A DNA stretch of 64,000 bases from Betaproteobacteria bacterium (lineage in GTDB: Bacteria > Pseudomonadota > Gammaproteobacteria > Burkholderiales > SG8-41): the NCBI GenBank assembly GCA_021730905.1, contig JAKFYK010000056.1, positions 1 to 64,000 of the forward strand. The letters are read 5' to 3'. Of the stretch, positions 8,349 to 16,782 are shown in pieces. The number at the start of each line of letters is the position of its first letter. Position 1 is the first letter of the stretch. The notes under the pieces were generated by a model. It ran no database searches and was not told the origin of the DNA. It saw only the letters and a list, made by a program, of their open reading frames with translations. Position numbers and translations under genes: made by a program.

Positions 8349-8651
8349 TCAACGACCGCGCTTACCACCGTAAATCTCGCGGTTTGCCTTGTCGAGGTCG
8401 CGATGCAACTGGCGGCGTTCTTCTTCCGTCAACTGCCCCCGCGCACGCCCCTTGTCGGGCGGCACATATTGCGGAGTCCGGGCTTCACGAAACTGATGCC
8501 TGTCTTGTCCGCCTTTGCGCCCGCTAAATCCCCGATCCTGTACGCTGAACATCGCGCCGTCGAACGGGCCGGCCCATGCAACTGAGGCCGACTGCATCGA
8601 CAGCACACTGCCCAACATCAGGACCACCCACAGGATTTTCATCGTGCGCAT
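8349..8651 (-). CDS. Small exported hypothetical protein
   Basis: 100 aa with an N-terminal signal peptide (ILWVVLMLGSVLSMQSASVAWAG). The mature part is hydrophilic and rich in Arg, Gln and Gly, ending in a helical LTEEERRQLHRDLDKANREIYG segment. The start at 8651 is supported by AAGG eight bases upstream; an ATG nine bases further in is possible. It is the first gene of the EF-hand/DUF1800/DUF1501 operon and faces the ompR promoter region, so the OmpR-like boxes between them could control it. No function is recognised. Confidence 0.65.
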   Translation of the reverse strand: MRTMKILWVVLMLGSVLSMQSASVAWAGPFDGAMFSVQDRGFSGRKGGQDRHQFREARTPQYVPPDKGRARGQLTEEERRQLHRDLDKANREIYGGKRGR

Positions 8652-8768
8652 TGCGTAAACACCTTTTCCGGCAAAACGTTCATCTGTTCCAGTAGTTCGG
8701 GAATCGCGTTCCCTTGCAATCCAAAACGCCGCCCGATCAGCATCGTTGACCTATCATCGCATCAAGTT

Positions 8769-8905
8769 GTAAGCAGACTGTTACCGGCGGCCCATCCTTT
8801 GTAAGCAACCGTTACCGGCGTGACTCGACTGCTACCGTTCGTATCGTAGCGCGTTTGTACTCATTTGAGACGAAGTCAATTTCCTCATTTGTAACAATTT
8901 GTTAC
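8769..8905. promoter_or_regulatory. Three GTAA-N6/7-TTAC boxes between the EF-hand operon and ompR
   Basis: Three related palindrome-like sites lie in the divergent region: GTAAGCAGACTGTTAC (8769-8784), GTAAGCAACCGTTAC (8801-8815) and GTAACAATTTGTTAC (8891-8905, a perfect inverted repeat). The first two are also direct repeats of each other including the following CGGCG. Spacing and sequence (GTAAC half-sites) resemble winged-helix response-regulator boxes such as OmpR sites, so autoregulation of ompR and control of the divergent exported-protein operon is a reasonable inference. The rest of the 323-bp gap shows no gene. Confidence 0.5.
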
Positions 8906-8974
8906 GGCAATTCACCGGCGGCAGATTCAACATAAAACTGGCCCGAAACAGCCCAAAATTGCTAGGATTGCACC

Positions 8975-9715
8975 ATGACTGAAACAAAAACCAGAATTCT
9001 GGTCGTGGACGACGACGCGCGCCTGCGCGATCTGCTCAACAAATATCTCGCCGAGCAGGGATTTGCCGTGCGCACCGTGGCCAATGCCACAGAGATGAAT
9101 CGTTATCTTGCCCGCGAACGCTACGACCTGCTGATCCTGGACCTGATGATGCCCGGCGAGGACGGCTTGGCCATTTGTCGCCGCTTGCGCGGCGCGAACG
9201 AAGACATCCCCATCATCATGCTCACCGCCAAAGGCGACGAGGTGGATCGTATTGTCGGCCTGGAAGTCGGCGCGGACGACTACCTTCCTAAACCGTTTAA
9301 CCCGCGTGAGCTGGTGGCGCGGATTCAGGCAGTGTTAAGGCGACGGCCCGCCGCGGGCCCGCCCGGCGCGCCCACCACGGATACCGAAATTGCCGCATTC
9401 GGAGAATTTAAACTCAATCTGGGTACACGCTCGCTCACCAAAAACGGTGAGGAAGTCACTGTCACCAGCGGCGAGTTTGCCCTGCTCAAAGTTTTAGTGC
9501 AGCATCCGCGCACACCGCTCTCGCGCGACAAGCTGATGGAAATGGCGCGCGGTCGCGAGTTCGGCGCGTTCGACCGCAGTATCGATGTGCAGGTCTCGCG
9601 CGTGCGCAAGCTCATCGAGTCCGATCCGGCCAAACCCGCGTTCATCCAGACGGTTTGGGGATTTGGTTATGTGTTTATTCCCGATGGGAAAAGCGGTGAA
9701 AGCGCAAAGCAGTGA
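8975..9715 (+). CDS. ompR: OmpR-family response regulator
   Basis: 246-aa two-component response regulator. The receiver domain (about 1-120) has the acidic triad VVDDDAR, the phospho-acceptor Asp56 in LLILDLMMPGED, a conserved Thr (MLTAKG) and Lys (LPKPF). The C-terminal winged-helix DNA-binding domain (about 145-240) ends SRVRKLIESDPAKPAFIQTVWGFGYVF. The phrase VDRIVGLEVGADDYLPKPFNPRELVARI is typical of OmpR/RisA. The partner kinase follows directly, separated by an unusual 70-bp inverted repeat. Likely role: osmotic or envelope-linked gene control. Boxes upstream suggest autoregulation. Confidence 0.9.
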   Translation: MTETKTRILVVDDDARLRDLLNKYLAEQGFAVRTVANATEMNRYLARERYDLLILDLMMPGEDGLAICRRLRGANEDIPIIMLTAKGDEVDRIVGLEVGADDYLPKPFNPRELVARIQAVLRRRPAAGPPGAPTTDTEIAAFGEFKLNLGTRSLTKNGEEVTVTSGEFALLKVLVQHPRTPLSRDKLMEMARGREFGAFDRSIDVQVSRVRKLIESDPAKPAFIQTVWGFGYVFIPDGKSGESAKQ

Positions 9716-9781
9716 AGGAGTGAAGACGTGAAGATGTGAATGGGGTACCCCCTTCACCCTTTCACGCCTTCACCACTTCAC
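9712..9781. repeat. 70-bp intercistronic inverted repeat built from GTGAAG units
   Basis: Starting inside the ompR stop codon, the left arm is four GTGAA-type units spaced 8-9 bases (GTGAAGGA, GTGAAGAC, GTGAAGAT, GTGAATGG). The right arm is their near-complement, ending CACCACTTCAC. The arms match over about 35 bases with eight mismatches and meet at the perfect palindrome GGGGTACCCC (9742-9751). A transcript could form a very stable hairpin just before envZ. There is no U-tract, so it is not a simple intrinsic terminator. Confidence 0.85.
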
Positions 9782-9795
9782 TCATTCGGGCTGTG

Positions 9796-11121
9796 ATGAC
9801 ACTATGGCCGCAAACCCTGCTCGCGCGCAGCGTGCTGCTGATCGCCGTGCTGCTGGTGCTGGCGCATCTGGCATGGTTGCAGATTTTCCGCGTGTCCACA
9901 CGCGAGCCGCGTGCGCGTCAGGTGTCGCAGCAAATCGTGAGCACGGTAAATCTCACACGCGCGGCGCTGGTCACCGCTGAGCCCTCGAAACGCTTTAGCC
10001 TGCTCGGCGATATTGCCGAACACGAAGGTGTGCAAGTACATGTGGCGCAGCGCGGTGAAAAACTGGCGCCGCTGCCCAAAACCGAATTCTACGAATTGGT
10101 CTACGCCGATCTGCGCACACAACTCGGCCCGAATACGCACTTTACGCTGTCGCGCAATGGTGTTGAAGGAATCTGGGTAAGCTTTGACATAGACGGCGAC
10201 GGCTACTGGGTACTGATGCCGGAATCGCGGTTGGCCGGCGATCTATCGTGGCGCTGGATCGGCTGGGGCGCACTGGTGCTGCTGCTCGCTGTGGGCGGCG
10301 CATTTATTATTGTCGTGCGCATCAATCGCCCGTTGCGCGCGCTGACGCTGGCCGCCGAGCAGATGGGACGCGGCGCGACGCCCGCCCCGGTTGACGAAAG
10401 CGGTCCTCTGGAAATCCGCACGCTGTCGCACGCCTTCAACCAGATGGCAATCGACCGCAAAAAGCTCGACGATGAACGCGCCCTGCTGCTGGCGGGTGTG
10501 TCGCATGACCTGCGCACGCCGCTCGCGCGCATCCGCTTGGGCGTGGAAATGCTCGACGACAAGGGCGACGCGTCGATGCGCGCCGGCATTGTCCAGGACA
10601 TCGAAGACATTGATGCGGCGATTAACCAGTTTCTGGATTTTGCGCGTGCGGCCTCGTCGGAAAATGCTACGCAGGATGCCGATCTCAACGCGCTGGTCTC
10701 GGATTTAGCCGCGCGCTACGAACGCGCCGGCAAACACCTCAACGTTCAGTTCGGCGAAGTTCCGCCATTGCCATTGCGGACGCTGGCGATACAGCGGCTC
10801 ATCGGCAACTTGATTGACAACGCACTGCGCCACGGCGGCAATGAAGTCAGCGTGACTACCGGATACGCGAAGTCTGCAGCATTCGTTGAGGTACTCGACC
10901 GCGGCCCCGGCATCCCGCAGGAGCAAGCGGAGCGCATGTTGCAACCGTTCACGCGCATGGACGCTGCGCGCAGCACCAGTGGCACGGGCCTGGGGCTAGC
11001 CATCGTTGATCGCATTGCGCGCATGCACAGCGGACGTGTGCAACTGTTGCCGCGTGAAGGCGGCGGCCTGCTTGCAAGAGTCGAGTTGCCGGTAACGCCG
11101 AGCGTCAGGAGTGATGAATAA
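9796..11121 (+). CDS. envZ: EnvZ-type sensor histidine kinase
   Basis: Inner-membrane sensor kinase of 441 aa paired with OmpR. It has TM1 at about residues 10-32, a periplasmic loop of about 115 residues, TM2 near residue 155 (GALVLLLAVGGAFIIVV), then HAMP (RINRPLRALTLAAEQMGRG), the dimerisation/phospho-acceptor helix with His237 (GVSHDLRTPLARIRLG), an N box (IDNALRHGG) and glycine-rich ATP lids (DRGPGIP, GTGLGLAIVDRI). I chose the ATG at 9796; an upstream in-frame GTG at 9736 would put the start inside the hairpin. No strong ribosome site is seen, so translation may depend on ompR coupling or on the hairpin. Confidence 0.85.
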   Translation: MTLWPQTLLARSVLLIAVLLVLAHLAWLQIFRVSTREPRARQVSQQIVSTVNLTRAALVTAEPSKRFSLLGDIAEHEGVQVHVAQRGEKLAPLPKTEFYELVYADLRTQLGPNTHFTLSRNGVEGIWVSFDIDGDGYWVLMPESRLAGDLSWRWIGWGALVLLLAVGGAFIIVVRINRPLRALTLAAEQMGRGATPAPVDESGPLEIRTLSHAFNQMAIDRKKLDDERALLLAGVSHDLRTPLARIRLGVEMLDDKGDASMRAGIVQDIEDIDAAINQFLDFARAASSENATQDADLNALVSDLAARYERAGKHLNVQFGEVPPLPLRTLAIQRLIGNLIDNALRHGGNEVSVTTGYAKSAAFVEVLDRGPGIPQEQAERMLQPFTRMDAARSTSGTGLGLAIVDRIARMHSGRVQLLPREGGGLLARVELPVTPSVRSDE

Positions 11122-11133
11122 AAATATTAATTA

Positions 11134-11146
11134 AAACAAATACTTA
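11134..11146 (+). repeat. AAACAAATACTTA element, exact copy
   Basis: The core lies between the convergent stops of envZ (11121) and ispF (11174), preceded by about 18 bases of pure A/T. See the finding on the dispersed element. Confidence 0.8.
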
Positions 11147-11173
11147 AGTTATTCAATACCTTTACCGCAAGCA

Positions 11174-11668
11174 TCAACCGTCGCACGAATTTGCCGCCAT
11201 TTTGGTTATCAACGCAACCGCTTCTGCAGCAATGCCTTCGCCACGCCCGATCGCTCCCAAATGTTCTGCCGTTTTGGCTTTGACGTTTACCGCATCCAAT
11301 TCAACGCCCAAATCAGCAGCAATATTTTCACGCATGGCAAGAATAAACGGCGCAAGTTTCGGTGCTTGTGCGATCACTGTGGCATCGACATTGACCACTT
11401 GATAGCAGCGCGCGCGAAGCAATTGCGCCACTTCACGCAGCAGTTTGCGGCTGTCGATACCCGCATAACGCGGATCGGTATCGGGGAAATGTTTGCCGAT
11501 GTCGCCCAACGCCGCTGCGCCTATTAACGCATCGCAAATCGCGTGCAGCAAGACGTCGGCATCCGAATGGCCAAGCAGGCCACGGTCAAACAGTATGGTC
11601 ACGCCGCCGATGATGAGCTTGCGGCCTTCAGCAAGCGCATGCACATCAAAACCCTGGCCGATGCGCAT
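11174..11668 (-). CDS. ispF: 2-C-methyl-D-erythritol 2,4-cyclodiphosphate synthase
   Basis: Fifth enzyme of the MEP isoprenoid pathway: cyclises CDP-ME-2-phosphate to ME-cPP with release of CMP. 164 aa, a normal length. The zinc ligands are in GQGFDVHAL and [18 protein letters not shown], the substrate loop is [15 protein letters not shown], and the C-terminus is [23 protein letters not shown]. The start is the ATG at 11668 ([10 protein letters not shown]); a TTG 12 bases upstream is possible. ispD, usually adjacent, is not in this window. Confidence 0.95.
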   Translation of the reverse strand: MRIGQGFDVHALAEGRKLIIGGVTILFDRGLLGHSDADVLLHAICDALIGAAALGDIGKHFPDTDPRYAGIDSRKLLREVAQLLRARCYQVVNVDATVIAQAPKLAPFILAMRENIAADLGVELDAVNVKAKTAEHLGAIGRGEGIAAEAVALITKMAANSCDG

Positions 11669-11723
11669 CGGGCCGCTCAAAAGTGCAGACCAGGCCGGCC
11701 CGGGAATACCGAAAACAAAGAGT

Positions 11724-11799
11724 TGGGGTGGCTGACGGGACTCGAACCCGCGACAACTGGAATCACAATCCAGGACTCTACCAACTGAGCTACAGCCAC
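11724..11799 (-). tRNA. tRNA-His (GTG)
   Basis: The minus strand folds into a standard cloverleaf: acceptor GTGGCTG/CAGCCAC, D arm AGCTCAGTTGGTAGAG, anticodon arm CTGGA-TTGTGAT-TCCAG with anticodon GTG, and T arm with GGTTCGAGTCC. CCA is encoded (11724-11726) and the discriminator base is C. A genomic G at 11800 can serve as the histidine-specific G-1. Confidence 0.96.
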
Positions 11800-11828
11800 C
11801 GTAGAAACCTTTGAGAATGGTGCCAAGA

Positions 11829-11905
11829 TGGTGCGCCCGGCGGGACTCGAACCCACAACCCCCGGCTTAGAAGGCCGGTGCTCTATCCGATTGAGCTACG
11901 GGCAC
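11829..11905 (-). tRNA. tRNA-Arg (TCT)
   Basis: 77-nt minus-strand cloverleaf. The acceptor is GTGCCCG/CGGGCGC with a G-U pair, the D arm AGCTCAATCGGATAGAGC, the anticodon arm CCGGC-CTTCTAA-GCCGG with anticodon TCT, and the T arm contains GGTTCGAGTCC. Discriminator A and an encoded CCA follow. It lies 29 bp upstream of tRNA-His on the same strand, so the two are likely one precursor. Confidence 0.96.
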
Positions 11906-12085
11906 TGTTAACCAGCGACGCCGGGCACGGAAAGGGGCGTAATATACGCTCCGCGATAGCCCGGGTCAATGTAAAATGCTGGCCGGCGCGGGCTTGGGAT
12001 CAGCTTGAAAACCCGCTTGCGGCCCTCATTTATTTCTGATATTAAACCGCTTTTTTAAAGTACGTAGAAGGTGTATATAGCTGCC

Positions 12086-12508
12086 ATGGCGACCGATTTG
12101 AACAAAGCGACACCCGCATACAAGCCCAAAGGGAAAGAAGAGTATATGAATCCCCGGCAGCTCGCCCATTTTCGTAAGATTCTGGACGACCAGAAGCGCG
12201 AACTGAGCCAGGACATCGACCGCACCGTGCACACGATGCAGGACGAGGCCACCATCTTCGCCGACCCCAACGACCGTGCCACCCAGGAATCCGACATGTC
12301 GCTGGAACTGCGTAACCGCGACCGCGAACGCAAGCTGATCAAGAAAATAGATGAAACCATCGCTCATATAGACGCGGGCGAGTATGGCTATTGCGAAAAG
12401 TGCGGCGTGGAGATCGGCTTGAAGCGACTTGAAGCAAGACCTACGGCAACGCTGTGCATCGACTGCAAAACCCTGGATGAGTTGCGGGAAAAGCAGGTTG
12501 CAAAATAA
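12086..12508 (+). CDS. dksA: RNA polymerase-binding transcription factor DksA
   Basis: 140-aa regulator that enters the RNA polymerase secondary channel and acts with ppGpp on rRNA and amino-acid promoters. The coiled-coil tip carries the essential D-x-x-D-x-A motif (FADPNDRATQE), and the C-terminal zinc finger has CEKC and CIDC. The ATG at 12086 gives a normal N-terminus (MATDLNKATPAYKPKGKEEYM); a GTG 15 bases upstream is in frame but less likely. It is followed by a tandem hairpin repeat and a bidirectional terminator before pnp. Confidence 0.95.
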   Translation: MATDLNKATPAYKPKGKEEYMNPRQLAHFRKILDDQKRELSQDIDRTVHTMQDEATIFADPNDRATQESDMSLELRNRDRERKLIKKIDETIAHIDAGEYGYCEKCGVEIGLKRLEARPTATLCIDCKTLDELREKQVAK

Positions 12509-12518
12509 CGTTTTGCGG

Positions 12519-12704
12519 CTTGCTTTCAGTGGAGACTAACTTTTGCTGTAGGCAAAAGTTATGTCGGAACTAAAAACCCGTTGGCCAAATAATATTTCGC
12601 CACCTGTTTTCGGTGAAGACTAACTTTGCCGAAGGCCAAGTTATGTCGAAGCCAAAAGCAGGTCACAAAATAAAACCGCGCCACCTGCTTTAAGTCTAGC
12701 CCAA
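12519..12704. repeat. Tandem ~84-bp repeat with hairpins, two copies plus a fragment
   Basis: Copies begin at about 12519 and 12603, with a short third fragment from about 12684. Each full copy holds a hairpin framed by GACTAAC and GTTATGTC. The first is AACTTTTGC / GCAAAAGTT (12534-12565) and the second AACTTTGCC / GGCCAAGTT (12618-12647), one base pair shorter overall and with one mismatch. No coding potential is evident in this 197-bp gap after dksA. Confidence 0.75.
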
Positions 12705-12705
12705 C

Positions 12706-12733
12706 AAAAAAGCAGCCCTAAGGCTGCTTTTTT
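12706..12733. terminator. Bidirectional intrinsic terminator between dksA and pnp
   Basis: Stem GCAGCC / GGCTGC with loop CTAA is flanked by six A residues on the left and six T residues on the right. It therefore works as a Rho-independent terminator for both dksA (plus) and the pnp operon (minus). Confidence 0.9.
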
Positions 12734-12751
12734 ATATCGTCAACTGCACGA

Positions 12752-14866
12752 TCAAGCGACCGGCGCCGCCTGTTGTTGCGCTTCCGCTGCCGCAGCCTTC
12801 ATCGATAGACGCAGGCGGCCTTTCTCGTCGGCTTCCAGCACTTTCACGCGCACTGCCTGACCTTCCTTGAGATGGTCCGCCACGGCATTAACGCGCTCGT
12901 TGGCAATTTGCGAGATATGCAGCAGGCCGTCACGGCCCGGCAACACGCTCACAATCGCACCGAAATCCAGCAGCTTCAGCACGGTGCCGTCGTAAATCTT
13001 GCCGACTTCGACATCCGCGGTGATTTCCTCGATGCGTTTGCGCGCCGCTTCTCCACCTTCGGCTGAAACGCAGGCGATCGTCACCGAACCGTCATCCTGA
13101 ATATCGATGGTGGTGCCGGTTTCTTCGGTCAGCGCGCGGATCACCGCGCCACCCTTGCCAATCACGTCGCGAATCTTGTCCGGCTTGATTTTGAAGGTAA
13201 TCATGCGTGGCGCCCACGCCGAAAGTGCGGTACGCGGGGTTTCCAGCGCGCCGCGCATTTTTTCCAGAATATGCAAACGGCCTTCGCGTGCCTGCACCAG
13301 CGCGGCATGCATGATCTCCTTGGTAATACCGGTGATCTTGATGTCCATCTGCAGCGCGGTAATGCCCGCAGCCGTGCCAGCCACTTTGAAATCCATGTCG
13401 CCAAGATGATCTTCGTCACCCAGAATATCCGACAGCACCGCGAAACGGTTGCCCTCCTTGATCAGTCCCATTGCGATGCCCGCAACATGGTCCTTGAGCG
13501 GCACGCCGGCGTCCATCAGCGCCAGACAGCCGCCACACACCGACGCCATCGAACTGGAACCGTTGGATTCGGTAATCTCCGAAACCAGGCGGATGGAATA
13601 GGCAAACTCTTCCGCCTTCGGCAGCACCGCCAGCAATGCGCGCTTGGCAAGCCGGCCATGACCGATTTCGCGTCGTTTGGGCGTACCTACGCGACCGGTT
13701 TCGCCGGTGGCATACGGTGGCATATTGTAATGAAGCATGAAGCGGTCTTTAATTTCACCCATCAGCGCGTCAATGCGCTGCTCGTCGCGCGCGGTGCCCA
13801 GCGTCGCCACCACCAGCGCCTGCGTTTCACCACGCGTGAATAATGCCGAGCCATGCGTGCGTGGCAGCACGCTGTTGCGGATGGTGATCGGACGAACGGT
13901 GCGGGTGTCGCGGCCGTCGATACGCGGTTCGCCGTTGAGAATCTGCCCGCGCACGATTTTTGATTCCAGCGCGAAACAGATTTCGCCCACGGCATTGGCA
14001 TCGGGGCCGCCTTCCGCGCCCACGCCCACCTCGGTATGCACGCGTTTCCAGATATCGTCGATGGCCGCGGAACGCGCCTGCTTCTGTTTCATCTGGAATG
14101 CGGCGTTCAAATCGCTATCGGCGATCTGCGCGATGCGTGCAGCCAGCGCTTCGTCCTTCGGCGCGGGCGCCCAATCCCACAGCGGTTTGCCGGCTTCCTC
14201 AACCATCTCGTGAATCACGCTGATCACGGCCTGCATTTGCTCGTGGCCGTAAACCACCGCGCCCAGCATCACGTCTTCGGGCAATACCTGCGCTTCAGAT
14301 TCCACCATCAGCACCGCCTGCTGCGTGCCGGCCACCACCAGATCCAACTGCGAGGTTTTGAGTTCGGTCTGAGTGGGGTTCAACACGTAGCCACCATTCA
14401 TGAAACCCACGCGCGCAGCGCCGATCGGCCCCTGAAACGGAACGCCCGAAATCGCCATCGCAGCCGAGGCGCCAATCATGGCAGGAATGTCCGAATCGAT
14501 TTCGCTGTTCGATGACATCACCGTGGCGATAACCTGCACTTCGTTGTAGAAACCGTCGGGAAACAACGGACGCAACGGGCGGTCGATCAAACGGCAGGTC
14601 AGAATCTCTTTTTCCGACGGGCGGCCTTCGCGGCGGAAAAACCCGCCGGGAATTTTACCGGCAGCGTAAGTTTTTTCCTGATAATCCACTGTCAGCGGGA
14701 AGAAATCCTGCCCCGCTTTGGCTTTGCGCTGCGCCACCACAGTGACCAGCACCACGGTTTCTTCCATCGTCACCAGCACAGCGCCCGATGCCTGGCGCGC
14801 GATTTCACCGGTCTCCAGTGTCAACTGGTGACGCCCCCACATGATCGACTTTTTGACGTGACTCAA
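12752..14866 (-). CDS. pnp: Polyribonucleotide nucleotidyltransferase (PNPase)
   Basis: 704-aa 3'-5' phosphorolytic exoribonuclease, trimeric and part of the RNA degradosome. Two RNase PH cores are separated by the alpha-helical domain. The second contains the active-site loop [25 protein letters not shown] domain ([18 protein letters not shown]) and an S1 domain ([26 protein letters not shown]) follow. The start is a TTG at 14866 with GAGGG seven bases upstream; it gives the expected N-terminus, whereas the next ATG would remove eight residues. It is the last gene of the rimP operon, separated from rpsO by a terminator hairpin, a common processing or readthrough arrangement. Confidence 0.95.
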   Translation of the reverse strand: MSHVKKSIMWGRHQLTLETGEIARQASGAVLVTMEETVVLVTVVAQRKAKAGQDFFPLTVDYQEKTYAAGKIPGGFFRREGRPSEKEILTCRLIDRPLRPLFPDGFYNEVQVIATVMSSNSEIDSDIPAMIGASAAMAISGVPFQGPIGAARVGFMNGGYVLNPTQTELKTSQLDLVVAGTQQAVLMVESEAQVLPEDVMLGAVVYGHEQMQAVISVIHEMVEEAGKPLWDWAPAPKDEALAARIAQIADSDLNAAFQMKQKQARSAAIDDIWKRVHTEVGVGAEGGPDANAVGEICFALESKIVRGQILNGEPRIDGRDTRTVRPITIRNSVLPRTHGSALFTRGETQALVVATLGTARDEQRIDALMGEIKDRFMLHYNMPPYATGETGRVGTPKRREIGHGRLAKRALLAVLPKAEEFAYSIRLVSEITESNGSSSMASVCGGCLALMDAGVPLKDHVAGIAMGLIKEGNRFAVLSDILGDEDHLGDMDFKVAGTAAGITALQMDIKITGITKEIMHAALVQAREGRLHILEKMRGALETPRTALSAWAPRMITFKIKPDKIRDVIGKGGAVIRALTEETGTTIDIQDDGSVTIACVSAEGGEAARKRIEEITADVEVGKIYDGTVLKLLDFGAIVSVLPGRDGLLHISQIANERVNAVADHLKEGQAVRVKVLEADEKGRLRLSMKAAAAEAQQQAAPVA

Positions 14867-14936
14867 TTCATTACCCTCAATTTTCTAAATGGACGTTCGC
14901 TGAAATTTATCTGTGAAAACTTCAACAACACAAAAC

Positions 14937-14961
14937 AAAAAGACCGCTACACAGCGGTCTT
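14937..14961 (-). terminator. Intrinsic terminator/attenuator between rpsO and pnp
   Basis: Read on the minus strand, stem AGACCGCT / AGCGGTCT with a four-base loop is followed by TTTTTGTTTTG. It lies after rpsO and 70 bp before pnp, so it should end part of the rpsO transcripts and limit pnp expression. Confidence 0.85.
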
Positions 14962-15101
14962 CAGCTTTACAGCACCCGCGCCGGAAATGTAAATGTGACG
15001 GCAGTCATTCCGGACCAGGAACACCAGGCGTAAGCGCTGCCCGGCCAACATGTGCTTGATCCCGACATGGCGGGCAACTATTGGCGTGACGATGCTGGCT
15101 G

Positions 15102-15371
15102 CTACTTGCGCAAGCCGAGGCGATCAATCACGTTCTTGTACTGACCGGCATTGCTGCTCTTCAGATAATCCAGCAGCTTGCGGCGCTTGCTCACCATGCG
15201 CAGCAGGCCGCGGCGCGAGTGATGGTCTTTCACATGCGCCTTGAAATGTTCGGTCAGATCAACGATGCGCGCGGTCAACAGAGCGATCTGCACCTCGGGC
15301 GACCCGGTGTCGCCGGCCTTGCGTTGGTAGTCGGCCACGACCTTGGCCTTTTGGGGAGTTGTAACCGCCAT
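15102..15371 (-). CDS. rpsO: 30S ribosomal protein S15
   Basis: 89-aa primary 16S rRNA-binding protein of the small-subunit platform. The family signature is complete: [33 protein letters not shown] and the C-terminal [10 protein letters not shown]. It lies between truB and pnp in the conserved order. S15 commonly represses its own translation through the leader; no leader structure was identified in the 47-bp gap upstream. Confidence 0.97.
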   Translation of the reverse strand: MAVTTPQKAKVVADYQRKAGDTGSPEVQIALLTARIVDLTEHFKAHVKDHHSRRGLLRMVSKRRKLLDYLKSSNAGQYKNVIDRLGLRK

Positions 15372-15418
15372 GTGCTTTCTCCGTCTTTCTTGCGCTCGAA
15401 AACCCGTTATTTTACCCG

Positions 15419-16357
15419 CTAATGGGGTGTTTTCTCAAGTATTACATCGCTTTGCGCAAGCATGCGATGCGGCACTGTGCGACCGCCTTCGCCTACCTCG
15501 ACCAATCCCAGAAAACGCTGGTTTGGCCCGTAAATGCGCGCAAAACCGGTGATTCGCGCATGTTTCAGTCCCAGTTTCTGTCCCAGAAGCAGCCTCCCTG
15601 CCTCCGCTGCTTCGACGTTCAGGGCTGGCAGCCCGCTCAGCAGCGTATCCACCGGCAGCAGCAGCGCTTCGCGTTCCGTGTCAGACAGGGCATTCAGCGA
15701 CTCCAGTGTGCAGGCGGACTCGTGTGTCAGGTCAAGCGCGCCCGCCTGCACGCGCGTCAGGGCCGACAGACTCGCCCCGCAGCCCAATGCGGCGCCTATG
15801 TCGGCGGCAAGTACACGGATATACGTGCCCTTGCTGCATCGAACGCGTATCTTCATGCAAGCATCTGCTACGTCCAGCAGTTGTAGCTCATGGATGCGGA
15901 TACTGCGCGGCTTGCGCTCGATCTCGACGCCCTTGCGCGCATATTCGTAAAGAGGCACCCCCTGGTGTTTGAGTGCGCTGTACATCGGTGGCGTTTGTTC
16001 GATGCCGCCGCGAAGTTTTTCCAGCACCTGCAAAATGACACTGCGGTCAGTTACCGGCGGTTTGCTTTCGATCACTTCACCTTCGGCGTCGCCCGTCGTG
16101 GTGACAACGCCCAACCGTACCGTTGCTATATAGGTCTTGTCGGCGTCGAGGAGCAGGTGACTGAACTTTGTTGCTTCGCCAAGACAAACGGGCAGCAAGC
16201 CATCGGCAGCGGGATCCAGCGTCCCGGTATGGCCCGCTTTGGCCGCACTGAACAGATGGCGCACGCGGCTAACCGCCTGCTGCGAACTGATGCCCCGCGG
16301 TTTATTGAGCAGAATGACACCGTCTACCGGTCGGCGCACGCGCTTTCGAAAATTCAC
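15419..16357 (-). CDS. truB: tRNA pseudouridine-55 synthase
   Basis: 312-aa enzyme that converts U55 of elongator tRNAs to pseudouridine. The catalytic aspartate lies in [21 protein letters not shown], preceded by the usual [17 protein letters not shown]; the C-terminal part is PUA-like. The start is a GTG at 16357, whose first bases overlap the rbfA stop (GTGA overlap), indicating translational coupling. Confidence 0.95.
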   Translation of the reverse strand: MNFRKRVRRPVDGVILLNKPRGISSQQAVSRVRHLFSAAKAGHTGTLDPAADGLLPVCLGEATKFSHLLLDADKTYIATVRLGVVTTTGDAEGEVIESKPPVTDRSVILQVLEKLRGGIEQTPPMYSALKHQGVPLYEYARKGVEIERKPRSIRIHELQLLDVADACMKIRVRCSKGTYIRVLAADIGAALGCGASLSALTRVQAGALDLTHESACTLESLNALSDTEREALLLPVDTLLSGLPALNVEAAEAGRLLLGQKLGLKHARITGFARIYGPNQRFLGLVEVGEGGRTVPHRMLAQSDVILEKTPH

Positions 16358-16734
16358 TTCGGGTCGCTGCCGACGTTGCGTTTGCTGCCGCCAACAGCCT
16401 CGTCGATCAATTTGGACAAGCGCACGCCGCGCTCAATGGATTCGTCGTACTCGAAATGCAGTTGCGGCACGATGCGCAATCGCATGCGCTGCGCGAGTTC
16501 GCTGCGCAGGAAACCGGCAGCACGTTCCAGTGCGCGCACAACGTTGGGATTGTCAACCGCATCGCCCAGACGCGTAAAAAAAATCTTGGCGTGTTCATAG
16601 TCAGGCGTCACCTCGACATCGGTAATCGTAACCATGCCCACCCGCGGGTCTTTTAACTCAAGCCGGATGATCTCCGACAACTCGCGCTGGATTTGCTCGG
16701 CGATGCGCCGGCTGCGGGGATAGTCTTTGGGCAT
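16354..16734 (-). CDS. rbfA: Ribosome-binding factor A
   Basis: 126-aa single KH-type-fold protein needed for 16S 5'-end maturation and cold adaptation. The start RRIAEQIQRELSEIIRLELKDPRVG and the middle VTPDYEHAKIFFT are typical. It overlaps truB by four bases. The 48-bp gap from infB contains an 11-bp hairpin and the AAACATATAGTTA variant element. Confidence 0.95.
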   Translation of the reverse strand: MPKDYPRSRRIAEQIQRELSEIIRLELKDPRVGMVTITDVEVTPDYEHAKIFFTRLGDAVDNPNVVRALERAAGFLRSELAQRMRLRIVPQLHFEYDESIERGVRLSKLIDEAVGGSKRNVGSDPK

Positions 16735-16740
16735 CGCCTG

Positions 16741-16779
16741 TAAACGATTTTAATAAAATCGTTTAAAAACATATAGTTA
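16741..16779. repeat. 11-bp perfect hairpin plus AAACATATAGTTA element
   Basis: TAAACGATTTT (16741-16751) and AAAATCGTTTA (16755-16765) form a perfect stem with a three-base loop. Directly next to it is AAACATATAGTTA (16767-16779), which then runs into the infB stop codon. In the transcript (minus) direction the hairpin is not followed by a U-run, so a full terminator is unlikely; RNA processing or a weak attenuator is possible. Confidence 0.65.
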
Positions 16780-16782
16780 TAC

